From: Apostichopus japonicus
Taxonomy: Eukaryota > Echinodermata > Holothuroidea > Aspidochirotida > Stichopodidae
Length of the DNA: 64,000 nucleotides
Assembly (NCBI RefSeq): GCF_037975245.1
Contig: NC_092569.1
Location: 26,001-90,000 of the forward strand
Direction of reading: 5' to 3'
Positions 39,201 to 48,262 of this stretch are shown in pieces. The notes under the pieces are model-generated. The model saw only the letters and a program-made list of their open reading frames with translations, did not search any database and was not told the DNA's origin. How positions within the stretch are numbered: position 1 is the stretch's first letter; each line of letters starts with the position of its first letter. A program made the position numbers and the translations under genes.

Positions 39201-42200
39201 GACGAAAACTGAATATTCCTTCTCATTCATTATATTAATCTTTGTAATTAGATATTGATGAATGTGACGAAACACCTTGCCAAAACAACGCCAATTGTAC
39301 CAATTATGACGGAGGATACAACTGTACCTGCGAGTCTGGATGGGAGGGTGTCAACTGTGAAAGAGGTATCAATAATGATCTTTCTATTACATGTTTCGGA
39401 TTTCTATTAATAATGCATTTAATTTTAAACTGGAAAATAACCAAAACTCAACATACAATACAAAACAAAGTAGCTAAGGTTATAAAATGATCTGTTCACA
39501 TATTCTACCAATTACGCAGATTAAAGAAAATATCGTTTTAGACGAACACTGAATATTTCTTCTCATTCATTATATTAATCTTTGTAATTAGATATTGATG
39601 AATGTGACGAAACACCTTGCCAAAACAACGCCAATTGTACCAATTATGACGGAGGATACAACTGTACCTGCGAGTCTGGATGGGAGGGTGTCAACTGTGA
39701 AAGAGGTATCAATAATGATCTTTCTATTACATGTTTCGGATTTCTATTAATAATGCATTTAATTTTAAACTGGAAAATAAACAAATCTCAACAGACAAAA
39801 CAAAACAAAACAAACAAGCAAAGGTTATAAAATGATCTGTTCACATATTCTACCAATTACGCAGATTAAAGAAAATATCGTTTTAGACGAAAACTGAATA
39901 TTTCTTCTCATTCATTATATTAATCTTTGTAATTAGATATTGATGAATGTGACGAAACACCTTGCCAAAACAACGCCAATTGTACCAATTATGACGGAGG
40001 ATACAACTGTACCTGCGAGTCTGGATGGGAGGGTGTCAACTGTGAAATAGGTATCAATAATGATGTTTCTATTTAGGTTTCGGATTTCTTTTAAAAATGC
40101 ATTTAATTTTAAACTGGAAAAAAAACAAAACTCAACATACAAAACAAATCAAAGTAGCTAAGGTTATAAAATGATCTGTTCACATATTCTAACAATTACG
40201 CAAATTAAAGAAAGTATCGTTTTGGACGAAAACTGAATATTCCTTCTCATTCATTATATTAATCTTTGTAATTAGATATTGATGAATGTGACGAAACACC
40301 TTGCCAAAACAACGCCAATTGTACCAATTATGACGGAGGATACAACTGTACCTGCGAGTCTGGATGGGAGGGTGTCAACTGTGAAATAGGTATCAATAAT
40401 GATCTTTCTATTACATGTTTCGGATTTCTATTAATAATGCATTTAATTTTAAACTGGAAAATAACCAAAACTCAACATACAATACAAAACAAAGTAGCTA
40501 AGGTTATAAAATGATCTGTTCACATATTCTACCAATTACGCAGATTAAAGAAAATATCGTTTTAGACGAACACTGAATATTTCTTCTCATTCATTATATT
40601 AATCTTTGTAATTAGATTTTGATGAATGTGACGAAACACCTTGCCAAAACAACGCCAATTGTACCAATTATGACGGAGGATACAACTGTACCTGCGAGTC
40701 TGGATGGGAGGGTGTCAACTGTGAAATAGGTATCAATAATGATCTTTCTATTACATGTTTCGGATTTCTATTAATAATGCATTTAATTTTAAACTGGAAA
40801 ATAACCAAATCTCAACAGACAATACAAAACAAAGTAGCTAAGGTTATAAAATGATCTGTTCACATATTCTACCAATTACGCAGATTAAAGAAAATATCGT
40901 TTTCGACGAAAACTGAATATTTCTTCTCATTCATTATATTAATCTTTGTAATTAGATTTTGATGAATGTGACGAAACACCTTGCCAAAACAACGCCAATT
41001 GTACCAATTATGACGGAGGATACAACTGTACCTGCGAGTCTAGATGGGAGGGTGTCAACTGTGAAATAGGTATCAATAATGATCTTTCTATTCAGGTTTC
41101 GGATTTCTATTAATAATACATTTAATTTTAAACTGGAAAATAACCAAAACTCAACAGACAATACAAAACAAAACAAACAAGCAAAGGTTATAAAATGATC
41201 TGTTCACATATTCTACCAATTACGCAGATTAAAGAAAGTATCGTTTTAGATGAAAATTAAATACTTTTTTCATTCATTATATTAATCTTTGTAATTAGAT
41301 ATTGATGAATGTGACGAAACACCTTGCCAAAACAACGCCAATTGTACCAATTATGACGGAGGATACAACTGTACCTGCGAGTCTGAATGGGAGGGTGTCA
41401 ACTGTGAAATAGGTATCAATAATGATCTTTCTATTACATGTTTCGGATTTCTATTAATAATGCATTTAATTTTAAACTGGAAAATAACCAAATCTCAACA
41501 GACAATACAAAACAAAGTAGCTAAGGTTATAAAATGATCTGTTCACATATTCTACCAATTACGCAGATTAAAGAAAATATCGTTTTCGACGAAAACTGAA
41601 TATTTCTTCTCATTCATTATATTAATCTTTGTAATTAGATTTTGATGAATGTGACGAAACACCTTGCCAAAACAACGCCAATTGTACCAATTATGACGGA
41701 GGATACAACTGTACCTGCGAGTCTGGATGGGAGGGTGTCAACTGTGAAATAGGTATCAATAATGATCTTTCTATTACATGTTTCGGATTTCTATTAATAA
41801 TGCATTTAATTTTAAACTGGAAAATAACCAAATCTCAACAGACAATACAAAACAAAGTAGCTAAGGTTATAAAATGATCTGTTCACATATTCTACCAATT
41901 ACGCAGATTAAAGAAAATATCGTTTTCGACGAAAACTGAATATTTCTTCTCATTCATTATATTAATCTTTGTAATTAGATTTTGATGAATGTGACGAAAC
42001 ACCTTGCCAAAACAACGCCAATTGTACCAATTATGACGGAGGATACAACTGTACCTGCGAGTCTGAATGGGAGGGTGTCAACTGTGAAATAGGTATCAAT
42101 AATGATCTTTCTATTACATGTTTCGGATTTCTATTAATAATGCATTTAATTTTAAACTGGAAAATAAACAAATCTCAACAGACAATACAAAACAAAACAA

Positions 42201-45200
42201 ACAAGCAAAGGTTATAAAATGATCTGTTCACATATTCTACCAATTACGCAGATTAAAGAAAGTATCGTTTTAGATGAAAATTAAATACTTTTTTCATTCA
42301 TTATATTAATCTTTGTAATTAGATATTGATGAATGTGACGAAACACCTTGCCAAAACAACGCCAATTGTACCAATTATGACGGAGGATACAACTGTACCT
42401 GCGAGTCTGGATGGGAGGGTGTCAACTGTGAAATAGGTATCAATAATGATCTTTCTATTACATGTTTCGGATTTCTATTAATAATGCATTTAATTTTAAA
42501 CTGGAAAATAACCTAAACTCAACATACAAAACAAAACAAAGTAGCTAAGGTTATAAAATGATCTGTTCACATATTCTACCAATTACGCAGATTAAAGAAA
42601 GTATCGTTTTAGATGAAAATTAAATACTTTTTTCATTCATTATATTAATCTTTGTAATTAGATATTGATGAATGTGACGAAACACCTTGCCAAAACAACG
42701 CCTATTGTACCAATTATGACGGAGGATACAACTGTACCTGCGAGTCTGGATGGGAGGGTGTCAACTGTGAAATAGGTATCAATAATGATCTTTCTATTAC
42801 ATGTTTCGGATTTCTATTAATAATGCATTTAATTTTAAACTGGAAAATAAACAAATCTCAACAGACAATACAAAACAAAACAAACAAGCAAAGGTTATAA
42901 AATGATCTGTTCACATATTCTACCAATTACGCAGATTAAAGAAAATATCGTTTTAGACGAAAACTGAATATTTCTTCTCATTCATTATATTAATCTTTGT
43001 AATTAGATATTGATGAATGTGACGAAACACCTTGCCAAAACAACGCCAATTGTACCAATTATGACGGAGGATACAACTGTACCTGCGAGTCTGAATGGGA
43101 GGGTGTCAACTGTGAAATAGGTATCAATAATGATCTTTCTATTTAGGTTTCGGATTTCTTTTAATAATGCATTTAATTTTAAACTGGAAAATAACCAAAT
43201 CTCAACATACAAAACAAAACAAAGTAGCTAAGGTTATAAAATGATCTGTTCACATATTCTAACAATTACGCAGATTAAAGAAAATATCGTTTTATCTGAA
43301 AACTGAATATTCCTTCTCATTCATTATATTAATCTTTGTAATTAGATATTGATGAATGTGACGAAACACCTTGCCAAAACAACGCCAATTGTACCAATTA
43401 TGACGGAGGATACAACTGTACCTGCGAGTCTGGATGGGAGGGTGTCAACTGTGAAATAGGTATCAATAATGATCTTTCTATTTAGGTTTCGGATTTCTTT
43501 TAAAAATGCATTTAATTTTAAACTGGAAAATAAACAAAACTCAACATACAAAACAAATCAAAGTAGCTAAGGTTATAAAATGATCTGTTCACATATTCTA
43601 CCAATTACGCAGATTAAAGAAAGTATCGTTTTAGATGAAAATTAAATACTTTTTTCATTCATTATATTAATCTTTGTAATTAGATATTGATGAATGTGAC
43701 GAAACACATTGCCAAAACAACGCCAATTGTACCAATTATGACGGAGGATACAACTGTACCTGCGAGTCTGGATGGGAGGGTGTCAACTGTGAAATAGGTA
43801 TCAATAATGATCTTTCTATTACATGTTTCGGATTTCTATTAATAATGCATTTAATTTTAAACTGGAAAATAACCAAATCTCAACAGACAATACAAAACAA
43901 AGTAGCTAAGGTTATAAAATGATCTGTTCACATATTCTACCAATTACGCAGATTAAAGAAAATATCGTTTTCGACGAAAACTGAATATTTCTTCTCATTC
44001 ATTATATTAATCTTTGTAATTAGATTTTGATGAATGTGACGAAACACCTTGCCAAAACAACGCCAATTGTACCAATTATGACGGAGGATACAACTGTACC
44101 TGCGAGTCTGGATGGGAGGGTGTCAACTGTGAAATAGGTATCAATAATGATCTTTCTATTACATGTTTCGGATTTCTATTAATAATGCATTTAATTTTAA
44201 ACTGGAAAATAACCAAATCTCAACAGACAATACAAAACAAAGTAGCTAAGGTTATAAAATGATCTGTTCACATATTCTACCAATTACGCAGATTAAAGAA
44301 AATATCGTTTTCGACGAAAACTGAATATTTCTTCTCATTCATTATATTAATCTTTGTAATTAGATTTTGATGAATGTGACGAAACACCTTGCCAAAACAA
44401 CGCCAATTGTACCAATTATGACGGAGGATACAACTGTACCTGCGAGTCTAGATGGGAGGGTGTCAACTGTGAAATAGGTATCAATAATGATCTTTCTATT
44501 CAGGTTTCGGATTTCTATTAATAATACATTTAATTTTAAACTGGAAAATAAACAAATCTCAACAGACAATACAAAACAAAACAAACAAGCAAAGGTTATA
44601 AAATGATCTGTTCACATATTCTACCAATTACGCAGATTAAAGAAAGTATCGTTTTAGATGAAAATTAAATACTTTTTTCATTCATTATATTAATCTTTGT
44701 AATTAGATTTTGATGAATGTGACGAAACACCTTGCCAAAACAACGCCAATTGTACCAATTATGACGGAGGATACAACTGTACCTGCGAGTCTGGATGGGA
44801 GGGTGTCAACTGTGAAATAGGTATCAATAATGATCTTTCTATTACATGTTTCGGATTTCTATTAATAATGCATTTAATTTTAAACTGGAAAATAACCAAA
44901 TCTCAACATACAAAACAAAACAAACAAGCAAAGGTTATAAAATGATCTGTTCACATATTCTACCAATTACGCAGATTAAAGAAAATATCGTTTTAGACGA
45001 AAACTGAATATTTCTTCTCATTCATTATATTAATCTTTGTAATTAGATATTGATGAATGTGACGAAACACCTTGCCAAAACAACGCCTATTGTACCAATT
45101 ATGACGGAGGATACAACTGTACCTGCGAGTCTGGATGGGAGGGTGTCAACTGTGAAATAGGTATCAATAATGATGTTTCTATTTAGGTTTCGGATTTCTT

Positions 45201-47897
45201 TTAAAAATGCATTTAATTTTAAACTGGAAAATAACCAAATCTCAACATACAAAACAAAACAAAGTAGCTAAGGTTATAAAATGATTTGTTCACATATTCT
45301 AACAATTACGCAGATTAAAGAAAATATCGTTTTAGACGAAAACTGAATATTTCTTCTCATTCATTATATTAATCTTTGTAATTAGATATTGATGAATGTG
45401 ACGAAACACCTTGCCAAAACAACGCCAATTGTACCAATTATGACGGAGGGTACAACTGTACCTGCGAGTCTGGATGGGAGGGTGTCAACTGTGAAATAGG
45501 TATCAATAATGATCTTTCTATTACATGTTTCGGATTTCTATTAATAATGCATTTAATTTTAAACTGGAAAATAACCAAAACTCAACAAACAAAACAAAAC
45601 AAAGTAGCTAAGGTTATAAAATGGTCTGTTCACATATTCTACCAATTACGCAGATTAAAGAAAATATCGTTTTCGACGAAAACTGAATATTTCTTCTCAT
45701 TCATTATATTAATCTTTGTAATTAGATTTTGATGAATGTGACGAAACACCTTGCCAAAACAACGCCAATTGTACCAATTATGACGGAGGATACAACTGTA
45801 CCTGCGAGTCTGGATGGGAGGGTGTCAACTGTGAAATAGGTATCAATAATGATCTTTCTATTACATGTTTCGGATTTCTATTAATAATGCATTTAATTTT
45901 AAACTGGAAAATAACCAAATCTCAACATACAAAACAAAACAAAGTAACTAAGGTTATAAAATGATCTGTTCACATATTCTAACAATTAAACAGATTAAAG
46001 AAAATATCGTTTTAGACGAACACTGAATATTTTTTCTCATTCATTATATTAATCTTTGTAATTAGATATTGATGAATGTGACGAAACACCTTGCCAAAAC
46101 AACGCCAATTGTACCAATTATGACGGAGGGTACAACTGTACCTGCGAGTCTGGATGGGAGGGTGTCAACTGTGAAATAGGTATCAATAATGATCTTTCTA
46201 TTACATGTTTCGGATTTCTATTAATAATGCATTTAATTTTAAACTGGAAAATAACCAAATCTCAACATACAAAACAAAACAAAGTAACTAAGGTTATAAA
46301 ATGATCTGTTCACATATTCTAACAATTAAACAGATTAAAGAAAATATCGTTTTAGACGAACACTGAATATTTTTTCTCATTCATTATATTAATCTTTGTA
46401 ATTAGATATTGATGAATGTGACGAAACACCTTGCCAAAACAACGCCAATTGTACCAATTATGACGGAGGGTACAACTGTACCTGCGAGTCTGGATGGGAG
46501 GGTGCCATATGTGGAAGTGGTAATCTAATATTTGTAACTTCCAATTGCCGTTGATTTTGGTCGTGATATTTAGAAACGATATTGTTACGATTGACTAATT
46601 ATTCATGGTTTATAAATCTATCAAATTTAATATTAACACCGTCACCGACCAACCATGTCGCATTAGTTGGATAAATGTCATTTGATAGTGATACTCTACG
46701 AATTTGTCTGCAGATTGATAGGGCCATTACGGCAGTGTTGTGCAACCATTACGTGGCGCATTCTTTTTTCGTTCCAATTAGCCCCATTTCCAATTTTATC
46801 AACGTTACAGAAAAACACATTAAATACTGTCTGTAGGTAGAACGTTTCCATCGATAACTGATTTGGACAAGTTTAGTGTTGAATGAAAGGTATTGTGGGA
46901 ATTCCATACGTTTTTAGACTATATGTAGGCTAGTGTTTCACTTTTCGGTATGTCCTCTTTCATACTAGATACAATGATCACATTGTATTCAAATTTTATA
47001 ATATTGATTCATATAGAAACATACTGTTGCAATTCTCTTGCAATTGATTTATTTCTAATTTAATACGGTCTGCTTTGTTCCAGTTGAAGACTCGACGGCG
47101 GTTGAAGAGGATACAAATTGGCTTTCTGGTAATGTTCTCTCTCTCACACACACACACGCACACATACACTTGTCTAAAAACATGATATATGGAGGTAATT
47201 TCTGCTAAAGATGGTGATGTTTTACATATAGAATTTGATTTGGAAATTTATTTTATCGATGCTTAGGGTGCTGTTTTGACTATTAATACATATCTTCTTT
47301 TCTTCATATAGTCGCTATATTCGCCTTTATAATTACCTTGGGCTTCATCGCTTTCATACTGATTGGGTATGTTCTCTTCGCGTCATCAAAAAGGTACGAT
47401 TAATAATTTATGATATCATATTTTCAGTATCCATTGCTAAAGTTAAAAGCTTAGAAATAAAAACCTCGAGGAATTGGTGTTCAGCATTTAATATGTTATT
47501 GCAGCTTAAACGTTCTCCTATGACAACATGTGATACATCAAAGCTTGGAGAAATATTACGTCTCCCTACCTTGAATGCAATGTTGATTGTTTAATGAAGA
47601 AGTAAGCGGAGGTCGCATTCTATTTATGTTGGGTATTATTTATCTTCTCTATTTTGTTTGGTTACTTTGTATCCCAAAAGGAGTGCGTTACTAAACAATG
47701 AAGGAGCACACTTGATGAGTGGCTATGGACGAAAGGATTCAAAAGGCCCATCAGAGCATCTGTATGAAACAAGGAGATACTTGCCAAGAATAGTTTTAGA
47801 CTCGGTTAGGAATGAAGACGACATTTCCGTAGTATATGATGAAATCTCAATGTCAAAGTATGAAATATGGACACAAAATTACAAGACCACTACATAG
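16862..47897 (+). CDS. CCP2-CTLD-CCP2-EGF54 single-pass receptor (65 exons)
   Basis: Joined model: 16862-16937, 18463-18648, 20680-20859, 21156-21386, 23643-23753, 25787-25927, 26157-26348, 27716-27892, fifty-four 114-bp EGF exons (28361-46519), 47084-47128, 47312-47393, 47681-47897. The exons total 7,794 bp, an exact multiple of three, encoding 2,597 residues. Every junction is phase 1 except the last (phase 2). Domains: signal peptide ~1-20; CCP ~30-87 and 88-147; C-type lectin 148-308; CCP 309-372 and 373-431; calcium-binding EGFs 432-2483; acidic linker 2484-2498; membrane helix ~2499-2522; tail to 2597. Sushi, lectin and EGF modules recall selectins and related adhesion or recognition receptors, but selectins run lectin-EGF-CCP and have one EGF. 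The predicted product is a very long cell-surface lectin on an EGF rod. An in-frame ATG lies two codons upstream (16856). Confidence 0.82.
18463..18648 (+). CDS. Exon 2: first sushi/CCP domain
   Basis: Acceptor TTATTTGCAG, donor ATTG|GTGAGA, 186 bp, phase 1-1. It encodes the four-Cys sushi pattern: SCPP, YECNEGYQL, VC, then a Trp (NQWDG) before the last Cys (VQC). CCP modules mediate protein recognition in complement and adhesion proteins. Confidence 0.88.
18966..20535. repeat. 42-bp intronic minisatellite with 627-bp higher-order repeat
   Basis: About 37 tandem copies of a 42-bp unit of the type CATCTAGACAACAACTGTGT + GACAGAGCATGGGACATGTAGT, each with an XbaI-type TCTAGA. One variant unit is 39 bp. 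A block of about 15 units is itself duplicated with an offset of 627 bp (compare 19031 with 19658). Because 42 is a multiple of three, both strands stay open for 150 codons or more. The array lies in the intron between CCP exons 2 and 3, and the frames have in-register stops in variant units (CATAG), so I do not treat it as coding. Confidence 0.95.
20680..20859 (+). CDS. Exon 3: second sushi/CCP domain
   Basis: Acceptor TATTCATAG, consensus donor CAAC|GTAAGT, 180 bp, phase 1-1. Sushi cysteines are in ECPAPPKP, VYSCDMSYSL, LTC and PTC, with the usual Trp (GIW) ahead of the last. Confidence 0.9.
21156..21386 (+). CDS. Exon 4: C-type lectin domain, first part
   Basis: Acceptor TTCCTTTCAAAG, donor CAGG|GTAAGA, 231 bp, phase 1-1. 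It shows the N-terminal half of a long-form CTLD: two cysteines ahead (LLCEN, VCYTPYQ), then WQAARDFCTQKNGDLISI and FWIGAFE (the WIGL-type core strand). Confidence 0.9.
21510..22445. repeat. Intron with poly-G run and degenerate AT-rich tandem repeat
   Basis: A G-rich run occurs at about 21520-21535. From about 21715 to 22440 a motif like AATTTTGAGATAAAAT recurs roughly every 30 bp with much divergence, which looks like a very old tandem repeat. No coding signal is supported. Confidence 0.5.
22590..23445. repeat. ~34-bp degenerate intronic minisatellite
   Basis: About 25 copies of a 32-36-bp unit of the type GGATGGTACTCCGTGTTAAG + GTCAATACCTAA, with frequent indels and substitutions. It lies in the intron that splits the lectin domain. 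Confidence 0.9.
23643..23753 (+). CDS. Exon 5: C-type lectin domain, middle part
   Basis: Strong acceptor TCTTTCTCTCACAG, donor GATG|GTAAGG, 111 bp, phase 1-1. It ends in NWVWTDG, the conserved WxWxDG of CTLDs. The preceding ~25 residues are an insertion relative to compact lectins. Confidence 0.8.
23754..25786. other. Intron inside the lectin domain, nothing recognised
   Basis: About 2 kb of AT-rich sequence. A short run of ACGATACAATACGATA-like words occurs near 24945-25010. No coding or mobile element was recognised. Confidence 0.4.
25787..25927 (+). CDS. Exon 6: C-type lectin domain, sugar/calcium-binding part
   Basis: Acceptor TTGTACACAG, consensus donor TTCG|GTGAGT, 141 bp, phase 1-1. 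It contains YENWGEYQPDN, whose QPD triplet is the galactose-type version of the EPN/QPD motif of calcium-dependent lectins. It then has GNCVRLL, TWDDQNC (in place of WND) and MICQF, closing the fold. Galactose-type binding is inferred from the motif only. Confidence 0.9.
26157..26348 (+). CDS. Exon 7: third sushi/CCP domain
   Basis: 192 bp, phase 1-1, donor ATAG|GTAGGT. Sushi cysteines: LCDFPG, SYSCDNGYHL, HLLC, PSC, with Trp in GTWDNP. The acceptor (TTCTCACAATATGGAG at 26141-26156) is my choice because it gives the right phase and includes the first Cys. It is less canonical than the others. Confidence 0.8.
26919..27206. repeat. (TA)n microsatellites and hairpin in intron 7
   Basis: (TA)n runs at 26919-26996 and 27168-27206. 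The second run is flanked by 15-bp inverted arms (CATGATCACCGAAAG at 27153-27167 and its complement at 27208-27222), so the region can fold into a cruciform. The words AGCTTTCGAGC and GCTCTTCTTCAG nearby (27121-27150) are of a kind often seen at the ends of Penelope-like elements. That attribution is tentative. Confidence 0.75.
27222..27590. repeat. TGTTGTTGTCTTATGCCTCTG minisatellite
   Basis: About 14 copies of a 21-32-bp unit with two length classes (with and without TGGCCTATA). It is interrupted by a further (TA)n run and a third copy of the GTGATCATGCATG arm at about 27333-27355. It lies in the intron before CCP exon 8. Confidence 0.9.
27716..27892 (+). CDS. Exon 8: fourth sushi/CCP domain
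   Basis: Acceptor AAACCTCCTTTCAG, consensus donor GTAG|GTAAGA, 177 bp, phase 1-1. Cysteines: ISCEDNP, YICYTGSY, VTC, IAC, with Trp in GSWSD. It is the last module before the EGF array. Confidence 0.88.
28255..46519. repeat. 18-kb tandem array of ~340-bp exon-plus-intron units (54 copies)
   Basis: Each unit is one EGF exon plus its intron, with a mean period of about 340.5 bp (18,045 bp across 53 intervals). The first unit is preceded by intron sequence like that between units, so the repeat starts near 28255. Introns are conserved about as well as exons. Intron subtypes exist: TTACATGTTTCGG versus TT(C/T)AGGTTTCGG after the exon, and AAAGTAGCTAAGG versus AAACAAGCAAAGG further on. Unit 1 and the final units are the most divergent, as expected for array edges. 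Confidence 0.96.
28361..46519 (+). CDS. Exons 9-62: 54 calcium-binding EGF domains
   Basis: Each exon is 114 bp, phase 1-1, acceptor AATTAG, donor AG|GTATCA (GTAATC in the last). It encodes 38 residues with six Cys and D-[IF]-D-E-C at the start. C3-x-N-x4-Y-x-C4-x-C5 fits the Asp/Asn-hydroxylation consensus of calcium-binding EGFs, and C6-E-I-D-I-D-E-C1 spacing is Notch-like. None of the 54 has a stop or frameshift. Starts: 28361, 28701, 29040, 29380, 29719, 30058, 30398, 30738, 31077, 31417, 31762, 32102, 32442, 32782, 33121, 33460, 33800, 34140, 34480, 34819, 35158, 35498, 35841, 36181, 36524, 36865, 37205, 37548, 37887, 38226, 38570, 38913, 39252, 39592, 39937, 40276, 40616, 40956, 41299, 41639, 41979, 42323, 42662, 43007, 43346, 43684, 44024, 44364, 44707, 45047, 45386, 45726, 46066, 46406. 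Skipping or adding any unit keeps frame. Confidence 0.93.
46520..47083. other. Intron after the EGF array
   Basis: About 560 bp unrelated to the array. It ends in the pyrimidine-rich acceptor of the linker exon. No other feature was seen. Confidence 0.5.
47084..47128 (+). CDS. Exon 63: short acidic juxtamembrane linker
   Basis: Acceptor TGCTTTGTTCCAG, donor TCTG|GTAATG, 45 bp, phase 1-1. It encodes VEDSTAVEEDTNWLS, an acidic spacer between the last EGF and the membrane. Evidence is splice signals and phase; there is no domain. Confidence 0.7.
47312..47393 (+). CDS. Exon 64: transmembrane helix
   Basis: Acceptor TCTTCATATAG, donor AAAAG|GTACGA, 82 bp, phase 1 to 2. It encodes AIFAFIITLGFIAFILIGYV and a basic SSKKR stop-transfer end, so the protein is type I with the tail inside. 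Confidence 0.88.
47681..47897 (+). CDS. Exon 65: cytoplasmic tail and stop
   Basis: The acceptor ATCCCAAAAG joins in phase 2 and runs to TAG at 47895-47897, about 72 residues. It holds tyrosines in HLYETRRYL, VVYDEI and SKYEIW. VVYDEI fits the ITIM consensus (V-x-Y-x-x-I), and YDEI is also a YxxPhi sorting motif. It probably signals through, or is endocytosed via, these tyrosines (inference). Confidence 0.85.
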
Positions 47898-48025
47898 CAT
47901 TGGAGAACAAAATACAAACTTTCAGAATTTTCACCTAGTTTTAATTTCACATAGTTATGCATACAGCTTATGAATGGCAAAACAGAAGAAATCGTTGTTT
48001 AACTGCTATCCGTACATGTAACGTC

Positions 48026-48031
48026 AATAAA
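48026..48031 (+). terminator. Polyadenylation signal AATAAA
   Basis: AATAAA lies about 130 bp after the stop of the lectin-EGF gene. A second AATAAA occurs at 48100-48105. Either could direct 3' end formation. Confidence 0.55.
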
Positions 48032-48139
48032 ATCCGCATGGATTTTGTGGATAAGAAGTTTTGTTACGTTCAAAGTTAACGTAGTGATTCATAGGAATCA
48101 ATAAAGGAAAACTTTCTACCAATTTTTACCCACTGAGAT

Positions 48140-48262
48140 GTTATATGCTCAGTGGATTAATGCGGTGGCATTAGAATCATAGAGGAATACATCTGAGAGG
48201 TCGTGGGCTCGAACTCTGGCCTACATCTGGGAGGTTGTGGGCTCGAGCTCTGGCCAGGCTAA
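48140..48262 (+). mobile_element. tRNA-derived SINE-like fragment
   Basis: ATGCTCAGTGGATTAATGCG resembles a pol III A box and GTGGGCTCGAACTCTGGCC a B box, spaced about as in a tRNA. The B-box part is repeated (about 48181-48216 and 48222-48256). No tail was identified. It is a decayed copy and the call is tentative. Confidence 0.4.

Noticed and set aside
28697..45252. Repeated 69-74-residue open frames on the minus strand, one in many EGF units
   Set aside because: They are the antisense of the EGF exon plus flanking intron, recur only because the unit recurs, and appear only in units with one intron subtype. No start context or domain supports them.
28361..46519. CRISPR-like appearance (regular repeats and spacers)
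   Set aside because: The repeats are 114-bp EGF exons and the spacers are near-identical introns, in a eukaryotic gene. Nothing resembles Cas genes.
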